Shown here one piece after another: positions 52,300-60,015 of a stretch of DNA of 64,000 bases. The notes below the pieces were generated by a model, which saw nothing but the letters and a program-made list of their open reading frames with translations, ran no database searches and was not told where the DNA came from. A program made the position numbers and the translations under genes. The stretch's first letter is position 1, and every line of letters starts with the position of its first letter. This DNA is from Leptospira kirschneri serovar Cynopteri str. 3522 CT (GTDB lineage Bacteria; Spirochaetota; Leptospiria; Leptospirales; Leptospiraceae), in NCBI RefSeq assembly GCF_000243695.2, contig NZ_AHMN02000004.1, forward strand, positions 186,001 through 250,000. The letters are read 5' to 3'.

Positions 52300-53934
52300 A
52301 TGAAGATAGGAATTGATTTAGATAATACGATTATATCCTACGATGAATCATTTGCCTTTGTGGGTAAAAAGATAGGTTTAATTCCAGAAAATTGGTTTGG
52401 GACTAAACTAGAAGTTAGAGAGTTTTTACGAGAATCTAAGGGCGGAGAAAATAAGTGGCAGCGATTACAAGGAAAGGTATATGGACGTTATATTCATTGT
52501 GCAGAGCTTTATCCTGGCGTTTATAGATTTTTATGGAGATGCAAAAAGAAAGGGATTCCAGTAGATATAGTCAGTCATAAAACAGAATACGGGCATTATG
52601 ATGAAGAAAACATATCTTTAAGAGAAGCAGCTTTGAAATTTCTTATCGAAAAAGGGCTCTATCAAACTGATAAAACAGGTTTTGTGCAGAATGTTTATTT
52701 TCATGATGCAAAAGAAGAAAAAGTAAAAAGAATAGAAAGAGAAAATTATTCTTATTTTATCGATGATCTAAAAGAAATATTAATTCATCCTTTTCTAGCA
52801 AAAATTCAAAAGAAGTTTTTTTTTGATCCTCATCAAACTTCGTATGGTTTTGAAGAAGGAAATATTAACCAAGTAAATCATTGGAATGAAATAGAACACT
52901 CTATCTTAGGAAAATACAATCAAGAAGATTTGATTTATTTTAAAAATGAATTCAATTTACCTGAATTAAAAAATGCATATTGGTGTGAAGGACAGGGTAA
53001 TTCTAGAATAGCTTATTTAGAAACGTTAGATTCAGCCAAATTTGCTCTAAAACTTTATCCGTCTGATTCTGAGCATAATAGACTGAATTCAGAATTTTTT
53101 GGGTTTAGACTTTTACATAAAAATTTGATCAAGAATGTTCCTGAGCCAATTTATTATAATGAGAAACTCAATTGTGGCGTATATAGTTGGGTTGAAGGCG
53201 AAAAAATTCTATCTTCATCTAAAACAGGGTTGGATGCAATGCTTGATATGATGAAGAATTTAAGTTTGATTGCAAAATCCGATTTACCTAATGAAATAAG
53301 CAAAGCTTCCGCTTCTTGTTTTTCTGGTCTAGATATAGAGAATCAGATTGAACGTAGATTGAAATTACTTTACCCTGCAACCGAATTATATAAAGATTTG
53401 AAATCTTTTTTAGAAATGGACTTAATACCTTTTAAAGATTTTTTAATTGAATGGGTAAAAAAGAAATGGGGTGGGGAAGAAAGTTATAGCTCACCGATAC
53501 CTAAAGAATTTTTAATTTTAAGTCCTTCTGATTTTGGATTTCATAATATGCTAAAAAATAAAAATGGAGAATTTATTTTTTTAGATTTCGAATACTTCGG
53601 TTGGGATGATCCCGTTAAATTGATAGTAGATGTATCTTTTCATCCTGCTATGAATTTACAAGAGGATGAAAGAAACTATTGGAAAAACGGTATGTTCTCT
53701 ATTTTTGGAGATTTTCTGGAGAAAAAATATGAAGTTACTTGGGCTATGTATTCATTGTGTTGGTGTTTGATTTTATTAAATGAATTTAGAAAAGATATAT
53801 GGATAAGAAGAGTTTTAGCAAATAGTAATAAACAAAACCATAAAGTTGAAATTTTGGAAAAACAATTAGGTAAATCAATTCATTTATTTAAATATATTCA
53901 AAAAAAATTTTATACGCAGATTGAAAAAGGTTAA
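52300..53934 (+). CDS. HAD-like / aminoglycoside-phosphotransferase-like kinase fusion
   Basis: 544 residues, two domains. Residues 1-200: HAD-type phosphatase features, GIDLDNTI with Asp6 and Asp8 (motif I), VDIVSHK near 88-94 (motif II position) and FIDDLKE at 153-159 (acid motif). Residues 225-544: APH/choline-kinase fold with GQGNSRIAYLETL, YSWVEGEKIL, SPSDFGFHNML (Asp411, Asn416) and FLDFEYFGWDDP (Asp429, Glu431), the catalytic and metal motifs. The second half is probably a small-molecule or sugar kinase. A kinase-phosphatase fusion inside a heptose locus suggests phosphate handling on the sugar; substrate unknown. Confidence 0.75.
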   Translation: MKIGIDLDNTIISYDESFAFVGKKIGLIPENWFGTKLEVREFLRESKGGENKWQRLQGKVYGRYIHCAELYPGVYRFLWRCKKKGIPVDIVSHKTEYGHYDEENISLREAALKFLIEKGLYQTDKTGFVQNVYFHDAKEEKVKRIERENYSYFIDDLKEILIHPFLAKIQKKFFFDPHQTSYGFEEGNINQVNHWNEIEHSILGKYNQEDLIYFKNEFNLPELKNAYWCEGQGNSRIAYLETLDSAKFALKLYPSDSEHNRLNSEFFGFRLLHKNLIKNVPEPIYYNEKLNCGVYSWVEGEKILSSSKTGLDAMLDMMKNLSLIAKSDLPNEISKASASCFSGLDIENQIERRLKLLYPATELYKDLKSFLEMDLIPFKDFLIEWVKKKWGGEESYSSPIPKEFLILSPSDFGFHNMLKNKNGEFIFLDFEYFGWDDPVKLIVDVSFHPAMNLQEDERNYWKNGMFSIFGDFLEKKYEVTWAMYSLCWCLILLNEFRKDIWIRRVLANSNKQNHKVEILEKQLGKSIHLFKYIQKKFYTQIEKG

Positions 53935-53940
53935 AAACAT

Positions 53941-54738
53941 ATGGACGGTCGTTCCAAACAATTAAGAAAATTTATAGTTGAAATGATGGAATCAGAAAAA
54001 AGAGGCCATATTGGTCCGGCCTTATCTTTAATTGAAATATTACGAGTTCTTTATGATGATATATTAAAATATGATCCTGAAAAACCGAATTGGGAAAATC
54101 GGGATCGATTAATTCTTAGCAAGGGTCATGGCTGTTTAGCTTTGTATTCTATTCTTGCGGATAAGGGATTTTTTCCACTCGATGTTTTAAGAACATTTGG
54201 CAAATCCGATTCTATACTTGGGGGACATCCTGAAAAAGGGAAAATTCCGGGGGTGGAGGCTTCGACAGGAGCTTTAGGGCATGGATTGTCGATTGGGGTT
54301 GGAATAGCGATTGCTGCAAAAATTAAAAAGAAAGATCATAAAATTTTTGTAATTACAGGAGATGGGGAAATTAACGAAGGAGCCGTGTGGGAAGCTGCTT
54401 TATGTGCTTCTAAACATTCTTTATCAAATTTAACGGTAATTATTGATTATAATAAATTACAGTCTTATGGGTTAACCAAAGAAGTTTTAGATCTTGAACC
54501 TTTAATGGATAAATGGAAGAGTTTTGGTTTCGCTATTGAAGAAGTGGATGGTCATAACATTAAAGAATTGAAAAGTTTATTTAGTAAATTGCCATTAAAT
54601 AAAACGAAGCCGACTGCTATTATAGCGCATACTATAAAGGGAAAGGGGTTTTCTATGGCTGAAGGAAATCCGCAGTGGCATCATAAAAATAAAATAACTC
54701 CAGAAGAGTTCTCTGCAATGTATCAAAGTTTAAACTAA
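53941..54738 (+). CDS. Transketolase-like N-terminal (TPP-binding) subunit
   Basis: 265 residues: SKGHGCLALYSILADKG (residues ~60-76), EASTGALGHGLSIGVGIA, and the TPP motif GDGEINEGAVWEAALCASKH (GDG-x-N), ending with HTIKGKGFSMAE and QWHHK. It is the first half of a split transketolase; the partner follows after 19 bases. Split forms move two-carbon units; in sugar clusters they may make a branched sugar or feed sedoheptulose-7-P to GmhA. Confidence 0.88.
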   Translation: MDGRSKQLRKFIVEMMESEKRGHIGPALSLIEILRVLYDDILKYDPEKPNWENRDRLILSKGHGCLALYSILADKGFFPLDVLRTFGKSDSILGGHPEKGKIPGVEASTGALGHGLSIGVGIAIAAKIKKKDHKIFVITGDGEINEGAVWEAALCASKHSLSNLTVIIDYNKLQSYGLTKEVLDLEPLMDKWKSFGFAIEEVDGHNIKELKSLFSKLPLNKTKPTAIIAHTIKGKGFSMAEGNPQWHHKNKITPEEFSAMYQSLN

Positions 54739-54757
54739 AAGGTTACAATATATTATT

Positions 54758-55690
54758 ATGCGCAATACTAGCTTAAAAAGTGTTTATCAATTGGCATTGC
54801 AGGACCCAAGGGTTGTATATATAGGTTCTGATTTAGGTGCAGGCGTATTGGATGAAATGAAACAGAATATTCCTGATCGTTTTTATATGGAAGGAGTAAG
54901 TGAACAACATATCGTCGGTATGTCTGCAGGAATGGCGATGGAAGGTTATATTCCTTATGTGAATACGATTGCTACTTTTCTTACCAGAAGATGTTTCGAG
55001 CAAGTTGCGGTTGATTTATGTTTACATGACTTACCTGTTCGCTTAATTGCAAATGGAGGAGGAATCGTATATGCTCCTCTTGGACCTACCCATCTTGCTG
55101 TTGAGGACATCGCAATTCTTCGTGCTCTCCCAAATATGACTATTATTGCTCCTTGTGATGCTGAAGAAATGAAAAGGTTAATGCCTTTAACGTTAGATTG
55201 GCCTCATCCGATTTATATACGATTGGCAAAAGGTGGAGATAAGGTAATCAGTAAAGCAGAACTTGGCTTTGAAATTGGAAAAGCAATTGTAATGAAAGAA
55301 GGTAAGGATGGTTTATTTATAACTACTGGAGTTATGACTCAACTTGCTTTAGAAGCAGTTCAGCAATTGGAAACGGAAGGCCTAAATTGTGGAGTGATTC
55401 ATATGCATACAGTAAAACCTTTAGATGGAGAAATTCTTAAAAAATGGATTCCGAAAGTTTCTGCTATTGTTACTGTAGAAGAGCACACTCGAATTGGTGG
55501 ATTAGGAAGTGCGGTGCTTGAATTTTGCAATGATGAAATTCCGAACGAGACCGGAAAGATTCGTAGAATCGGTCTACCAGATCGATTCTCAGAAAGGTAT
55601 GGGAGTCAGGAATCTTTACTAAATTATTTTGGAATTAACAAAGATAGTTTAGTTAAAACTATGAAAGATACGATCCGTATTAGAAAATAA
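54758..55690 (+). CDS. Transketolase-like C-terminal subunit
   Basis: 310 residues: pyrimidine-binding domain with EGVSEQHIVGMSAGMAMEGY (residues ~45-64; the catalytic Glu is in SEQH), ATFLTRRCFEQVAVDLC, ANGGGIVYAPLGPTHLAVED, then the C-terminal transketolase domain (DGLFITTGVMTQLAL, VEEHTRIGGLGSAVLEF). Partner of the preceding gene. Last gene before a strong terminator, so it closes the first transcription unit of the locus. Confidence 0.88.
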   Translation: MRNTSLKSVYQLALQDPRVVYIGSDLGAGVLDEMKQNIPDRFYMEGVSEQHIVGMSAGMAMEGYIPYVNTIATFLTRRCFEQVAVDLCLHDLPVRLIANGGGIVYAPLGPTHLAVEDIAILRALPNMTIIAPCDAEEMKRLMPLTLDWPHPIYIRLAKGGDKVISKAELGFEIGKAIVMKEGKDGLFITTGVMTQLALEAVQQLETEGLNCGVIHMHTVKPLDGEILKKWIPKVSAIVTVEEHTRIGGLGSAVLEFCNDEIPNETGKIRRIGLPDRFSERYGSQESLLNYFGINKDSLVKTMKDTIRIRK

Positions 55691-55701
55691 AGTGTTCATT
55701 T

Positions 55702-55743
55702 TTGGTTTCAAATTATATTTTCAAAATTTGAAACCAATTTTTG
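55702..55743 (+). terminator. Rho-independent terminator closing the first sugar operon
   Basis: TTGGTTTCAAAT (55702-55713), 12-base loop, ATTTGAAACCAA (55726-55737): a perfect 12-pair stem followed by TTTTTG. It begins 11 bases after the transketolase stop. Confidence 0.85.
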
Positions 55744-56262
55744 TATTTAAAGTCCGTTTATAATAACATTTCTACTTTCTATTTATAATAGAGTTGTTGA
55801 AAAGTTAATTCTCATCTGTTTCCGTTTTGTTGAGATCAGCAATTGAAGCGGTTTTACTAATTTCAACAATTCTAATTAATTATGATTTTGCAAATTCGAT
55901 TTGAAAGTATAGTCATGGCAACTTTTAAAGTTTTTTATTAAATTAAGTATAGATATTTAAAAATATTATAATTTATGGTTATTGAAATCTATATGACTTT
56001 TGTTCGTTGCTCAAGTATTTTAGTGAATTTTACATTTAATGTGAGTTTAGTGTAAAAAAAATCAGTAAATTGTTTGTAATTTTATGGTTTTAATTGTTAA
56101 CAATCAAGTTTAAATTCGATGTTTTTTTGATAAATTAGGTTGTAAGGTTCTAATTCATTTAGAATTTTCTTTATAATCGTTTTCGCATTTATTAAATCGT
56201 TCTAGAATAAACAGGAATTATTTAGAAAATTTTAAATATATCGGTAAAATGAATTAAAAAAT
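55744..56262. promoter_or_regulatory. Intergenic region between the two sugar operons
   Basis: About 520 very A/T-rich bases. It carries a family-A element at 55789-55874 and a weak terminal-motif match TAATGTGAGTTTAGTGTAA at 56038-56056. The promoter of the second block must lie here; no clear consensus boxes. No gene seen. Confidence 0.4.
55789..55874. repeat. Family-A MITE-like element, 86 bp
   Basis: Left TAGAGTTGTTGAAAAGTT, right AATTTCAACAATTCTA: inverted ends with a few changes. The interior (TCTGTTTCCGTT, GATCAGCAATTGAAGCGGTT) is shared with 12041-12198, where segment C splits it. Confidence 0.6.
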
Positions 56263-57057
56263 ATGTTTTTATCTGAGTATGAACAGCAAATAACAGATGA
56301 GTATATTCGGAATGGTTATACCATTCAAAAGGCAGCTGATCTCAATTCGTTAGATTGGATCAAAGAAAGTATAGCGAATATAGTTAGAAATATTTTAGGT
56401 TTATCTAAAGAAGAATCGTCGGATATTCTTCTCAATCAAATTCATAAAAAGGTTTCCGTAAGTGATTTGAATTCTTTTCGTTTGAAAGTAATTCAATCTA
56501 TGAATTCCTTAAAAGATTTTCGTTATCATTACTATAAAGTGGCTAAACCTTATTTAGAAACGTTAGTTGGTAATGAATTGTCCATGCAGCTAAGGGTAAA
56601 TTTAAGTATTCAATTTCCAAAGGATGATAGTTCTCTTCTCCCAGTTCATTCGGATACATGGTCCGGAGATTCCCCTTATGAGATTGTGGTTTGGTTGCCT
56701 ATTGTGGATTGTTATAAAACAAAATCTATGTATTTACTTCCACCTAATTCTTCTAAAAAATTAATTTCTGATTTTAAAAATCAGTCAGGAATAAGTAGTG
56801 AAGATTTATTTCAATCAATCTCCAAAGATGTTCAATGGCTGGAAGTTAAATACGGAGAAGTACTTTTATTTGATCAAGGTTATCCTCATGGGAATAGAGT
56901 GAACGAGGAATCGGATACAAGATGGTCTATGAACTGTAGATTTAAATCAGTCTTCACTCCTTATGGTGATAAAAAATTGGGAGAGTTTTTTGAACCGATT
57001 ACGTTACGCGCTACTTCTAAAATTGGAATGGAATATCAGTTTCCAAAAGTAAAATGA
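56263..57057 (+). CDS. 2OG-Fe(II) oxygenase-like protein of the sporadic carbohydrate cluster
   Basis: 264 residues. A phytanoyl-CoA dioxygenase-like jelly roll: the iron motif HxD is His129-x-Asp131 (LPVHSDTWSG), the distal His is His209 in DQGYPHGNR and the 2OG-binding Arg is probably Arg220. MQLRVNLSIQFP and SMYLLPP fit the core strands. It probably hydroxylates a sugar or nucleotide sugar. The next gene overlaps it by 4 bases. I recall such oxygenases being defined together with the next gene's family in scattered surface-carbohydrate loci; that naming is from memory. Confidence 0.75.
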   Translation: MFLSEYEQQITDEYIRNGYTIQKAADLNSLDWIKESIANIVRNILGLSKEESSDILLNQIHKKVSVSDLNSFRLKVIQSMNSLKDFRYHYYKVAKPYLETLVGNELSMQLRVNLSIQFPKDDSSLLPVHSDTWSGDSPYEIVVWLPIVDCYKTKSMYLLPPNSSKKLISDFKNQSGISSEDLFQSISKDVQWLEVKYGEVLLFDQGYPHGNRVNEESDTRWSMNCRFKSVFTPYGDKKLGEFFEPITLRATSKIGMEYQFPKVK

Positions 57058-57446
57058 AAAAGGTTAGGGGATACATTTTTAGTCGACCGTTTTTAGGAGA
57101 AAGAGTTCCACAGCACGTTCAAAATATCGTAATCAGAGATTTCTGCCAGAGAAATGATTTACATTATTTATTAAGCGCAACTGAGTATGCGATGGAAAAC
57201 TGTCATTTGATTTTGGAACAAGTTTTAGACGAACTAGTAAACTTAGAGGGAATTATTTTATATAGTCTATTTCAGCTTCCTATCGATTTGGAAAATAGAA
57301 AACGTTTTTATGATCGTATTCTTTCATCTAACAAAATTTGCTATTTTGCAGTAGAAGGTTTAAAACTGAGTAACCAAGAAGAGATGGAGCGTATTGAAAA
57401 TCTTTGGAAAATTAAACTTATATTACCTGATTGTTTGAATTATTGA
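57054..57446 (+). CDS. Sporadic carbohydrate cluster protein, LIC12192-like
   Basis: 130 residues, no known fold recognised by eye: KVRGYIFSRPFLGERVPQHV at the start, IILYSLFQLPIDLENRKRFY in the middle, then a helical end with an acidic EEMERIENLW. Length and the GYIFSRPF/RVPQHVQN start fit the small family I remember as TIGR04323 (LIC12192 family), found only next to oxygenases and sugar genes. Weak similarity of the middle to serine-recombinase-like folds was considered but has no catalytic Ser motif. 4-base overlap (ATGA) with the oxygenase means coupled translation and likely joint function. Confidence 0.65.
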   Translation: MKKVRGYIFSRPFLGERVPQHVQNIVIRDFCQRNDLHYLLSATEYAMENCHLILEQVLDELVNLEGIILYSLFQLPIDLENRKRFYDRILSSNKICYFAVEGLKLSNQEEMERIENLWKIKLILPDCLNY

Positions 57447-57449
57447 TTT

Positions 57450-57884
57450 ATGAATTCTTCAATTGGCCATGCAGTGAAAGCTTTAATTTATAGAGATGAT
57501 CAACGTATTTTATTGCAGCAACGTGATTATACTCCGGGAATCATATTTCAAGGTTATTGGACTTTTTTCGGCGGACAGGTTGAGTCCGGTGAAAATCTTA
57601 AAGATGCATTGTGTCGTGAGTTAGAAGAAGAACTTGGATGTCTTCCGGGAAGTATTGGAGAAGAGCTATTTCATTGGGAATGGAGAGGCGAACAAATTAC
57701 GTGTAATCATTGTTTGCCAGTTTATTTTGAAGTGCAAGAAGACGTTCTTACTTTAAATGAAGGTCTTGCAATGAAATGGTTTTTATGGGAAGAATTGGAT
57801 GAGAGACTTCCTTTAGTTCCAGGCGTTAGTGAAAATCTTTATAAAATTAAAAGTTTCTTAGATAAAATTTTTCTCAATAGATGA
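57450..57884 (+). CDS. Nudix hydrolase
   Basis: 144 residues with a complete Nudix box: GGQVESGENLKDALCRELEEELG fits Gx5Ex7REUxEExGU (from about residue 42). N-terminal VKALIYRDDQRILLQQRD and GYWTFFGG are typical. It may clean up or release a nucleotide-sugar or GDP-mannose-like compound; the specificity cannot be read. 3 bases after the previous stop. Confidence 0.9.
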   Translation: MNSSIGHAVKALIYRDDQRILLQQRDYTPGIIFQGYWTFFGGQVESGENLKDALCRELEEELGCLPGSIGEELFHWEWRGEQITCNHCLPVYFEVQEDVLTLNEGLAMKWFLWEELDERLPLVPGVSENLYKIKSFLDKIFLNR

Positions 57885-57890
57885 TTAAAA

Positions 57891-58556
57891 ATGGGAAAGC
57901 TTAAGAGTATAGTTACACCGCTTCACAAAGCGACTCAGAGAGATTATCTTGCTCGTATGCAAGATAATAAAATAGAATGTATGATCAAGGCGAAAGAATA
58001 CGGCTTTGATTATTGGGATGGAGATCGTCGTTTTGGCTACGGTGGATACAAATATATTCCCGGCAGATGGAAGCCAGTTGCAGAAACTTTAATTCAAGAC
58101 TACAACCTTAAACCTGGATCCAAGGTTTTAGATGTGGGATGTGGAAAAGGTTTTTTACTCTATGAAATGTTATTAATCGAACCTAGACTTGAGGTGATAG
58201 GTTTTGATTCTTCAGTTTATGGTCTTGAAAATGCAAAAGAAGAAGTAAAGCCTTACTTATTCCAGTATAAAGCTCAAGATCCTTATCCATTTGGAAATAA
58301 TGAATTTGATTTAGTCATTTCATTGGGTACCTTCCATAACTTAAAGTTATTTGAACTTAAGTCTGCTTTGAAAGAAATGGAAAGAGTTGGTAAAGACGGT
58401 TATTTAATGTTAGAAAGTTATAGAAATGAAAAAGAACTTTTTAATCTAGAATGTTGGGCTTTAACCGCAGAATCTTTATTAGAAGTTTCCGAATGGATCT
58501 GGTTGTACCGTGAATTCGGTTATACTGGGGATTATGAGTTTATATTTTTTGAGTGA
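57891..58556 (+). CDS. SAM-dependent methyltransferase (class I)
   Basis: 221 residues: motif I VLDVGCGKGFLLYEML near residue 80, VIGFDSSVYGLENAKEE (motif post I), FDLVISLGTFHNL (motif II) and GYLMLESYRNEKE. The N-terminal ~60 residues (TQRDYLARMQDNKIECM) are family-specific. A sugar O- or C-methylation role is likely from context. Followed by 620 bases without a sound gene. Confidence 0.85.
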   Translation: MGKLKSIVTPLHKATQRDYLARMQDNKIECMIKAKEYGFDYWDGDRRFGYGGYKYIPGRWKPVAETLIQDYNLKPGSKVLDVGCGKGFLLYEMLLIEPRLEVIGFDSSVYGLENAKEEVKPYLFQYKAQDPYPFGNNEFDLVISLGTFHNLKLFELKSALKEMERVGKDGYLMLESYRNEKELFNLECWALTAESLLEVSEWIWLYREFGYTGDYEFIFFE

Positions 58557-59176
58557 ATCGTGGCATTTAAAGGAAATAATGAGAGAGCATTTATCTAAGT
58601 TAAATGAATATGAAACTGTAATAAGTCTTTATAGTGTATCAAATAATTAAAAATAAAAAAATTTTAAACAAAAGTTATGAAGTAGTGAAATTCATTCTAT
58701 GATAATTTAGACAAATTAGTTGTTTTTTAGTGAATAAAAAACATTACGAGAGACTAAAATGTATGTCTACAATGAAATGGAAAACATTTTGATTAACTAA
58801 ATTAGAGTTATTGAAAAATTCCATAGTGGAAATCAACAAAATTGCTTCAATTGTCCATTTCAATACAGCTGAAAACAGATCAAGAATTAATTTTTCAACA
58901 ACTCTATTAATTAAAGATTGCATTTTTTACTAACGCATGGTAAAAAAATTAATAAATTTTAAATGGATAGAAATAATTTAAATTTATTTTGTTGTGTATA
59001 AGCTCATTATTATAAAGTCGTTTATCGTTTCTGATATCCTGTTTTATACCTAAATACTAATACGTTATCGTAAATATTTTTATGATAGTATTTTATCGAT
59101 AAGTTTCATTCTTTTGTGGATAATTATTTTTAGTTTAGAATATAACAATGGATACCCATTTGAGAGGTTATAAAAT
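58557..59176. other. Intergenic region with a small possible ORF and a MITE
   Basis: 620 A/T-rich bases. An ATG at 58579 with AAAGGAAA upstream opens 23 codons (MREHLSKLNEYETVISLYSV...) to a stop at 58650: it could be a gene remnant or a leader peptide. The family-A MITE lies at 58803-58906. GAGAGG at 59162-59167 is the ribosome site of the interrupted radical SAM gene. Confidence 0.35.
58803..58906. mobile_element. 104-bp MITE, family A
   Basis: Inverted ends TAGAGTTATTGAAAAATT and AATTTTTCAACAACTCTA match at 17 of 18 positions; ~68 bases between. Flanks read AAAT|TAGAG and CTCTA|TTAA, consistent with a TA target duplication. No coding capacity. Confidence 0.7.
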
Positions 59177-59218
59177 ATGCGTTCAAAAATACTGCTCTAT
59201 TTAGAGCCGGTCTCAAAA

Positions 59219-59638
59219 CTACCTATCAAAAAAGTTAAAAGCAATGATAGAGCTTGCGAGATAAAGAGATGCAAGATAATTTTCAGATTTTCTTTCCCAA
59301 CGAATTAGGATAGCCCTGAATCGATTGTGCCAACTGTTAGTTCTTTCAACGACCCATCGTCTAGGTTTTCCTTTATATTTACCAATGAGAGGCTTCTCAC
59401 CTTTTTTCCGAATATGAGATTGAATGTTTCTTCTTTTGATTAAAACTTCTATATCTTTGAAATCATATCCTTTATCTAAACAAAGATGTTTTGGTTTCTT
59501 TTTTCTTCTACCGGAAAAAATCAGGATTGAATTCAACGTATCTTTTACAGCGTGTTTATCATGAACATTGGCTCCACTCAATGTTATGGCCAAAGGAATT
59601 CCATTTCCATCTGTAAGAATATGCCGTTTAACCCCCAA
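59219..59638 (-). CDS. IS5-family transposase, ORFB (DDE part)
   Basis: 139 residues: MGVKRHILTDGNGIPLAITL, then LCLDKGYDF (second Asp) and RRWVVERTNSWHNRF (the Glu region), ending IIAFNFFDR. In-frame upstream it joins KGGS-LTGKNPTDRAKLG, so it is produced from ORFA by a -1 frameshift at AAAGGGGGAGC near 59670-59680, the usual IS427-group mechanism. Confidence 0.93.
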   Translation of the reverse strand: MGVKRHILTDGNGIPLAITLSGANVHDKHAVKDTLNSILIFSGRRKKKPKHLCLDKGYDFKDIEVLIKRRNIQSHIRKKGEKPLIGKYKGKPRRWVVERTNSWHNRFRAILIRWERKSENYLASLYLASSIIAFNFFDR

Positions 59639-59667
59639 TTTGGCACGGTCTGTAGGGTTTTTCCCAG

Positions 59668-60015
59668 TTAAGCTCCCCCTTTGGGAGCTTTAACCATTGC
59701 CGAATCCATCGAAGCCCAGTCCCATGCTATCTGATTCTTTACATCATAATATTTTAAAATAGATTTATAAATCTTTTTGAATACTCCTGCTCGTTCCCAT
59801 TCTTGAAATCTTCTGTGACAAGTTTGGCCAGATCCAAACTCATTCGGAATGGCACGCCACTGACAGCCTGTTTTCATTCGATAGATGATACCGGCCATTA
59901 CTAATCGTGTTGGTACTCGATTGCGACCTCCTTTCGGATTTACCTTTTCTTTCGGGATCAATGGGGCTATTTGTTTCCAAAGTCCATCCGGTATCTCTGA
60001 ATAATATTTGTCCAT
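59668..60015 (-). CDS. IS5-family transposase, ORFA
   Basis: 115 residues: DGLWKQIAPLIP, PTRLVMAGIIYRMKTGCQWR, CHRRFQEWERAGVF and DWASMDSAMVKAPKGG, whose DSAMV Asp is the first catalytic residue. Stops right after the slippery run; fused with ORFB by frameshifting. Confidence 0.93.
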   Translation of the reverse strand: MDKYYSEIPDGLWKQIAPLIPKEKVNPKGGRNRVPTRLVMAGIIYRMKTGCQWRAIPNEFGSGQTCHRRFQEWERAGVFKKIYKSILKYYDVKNQIAWDWASMDSAMVKAPKGGA

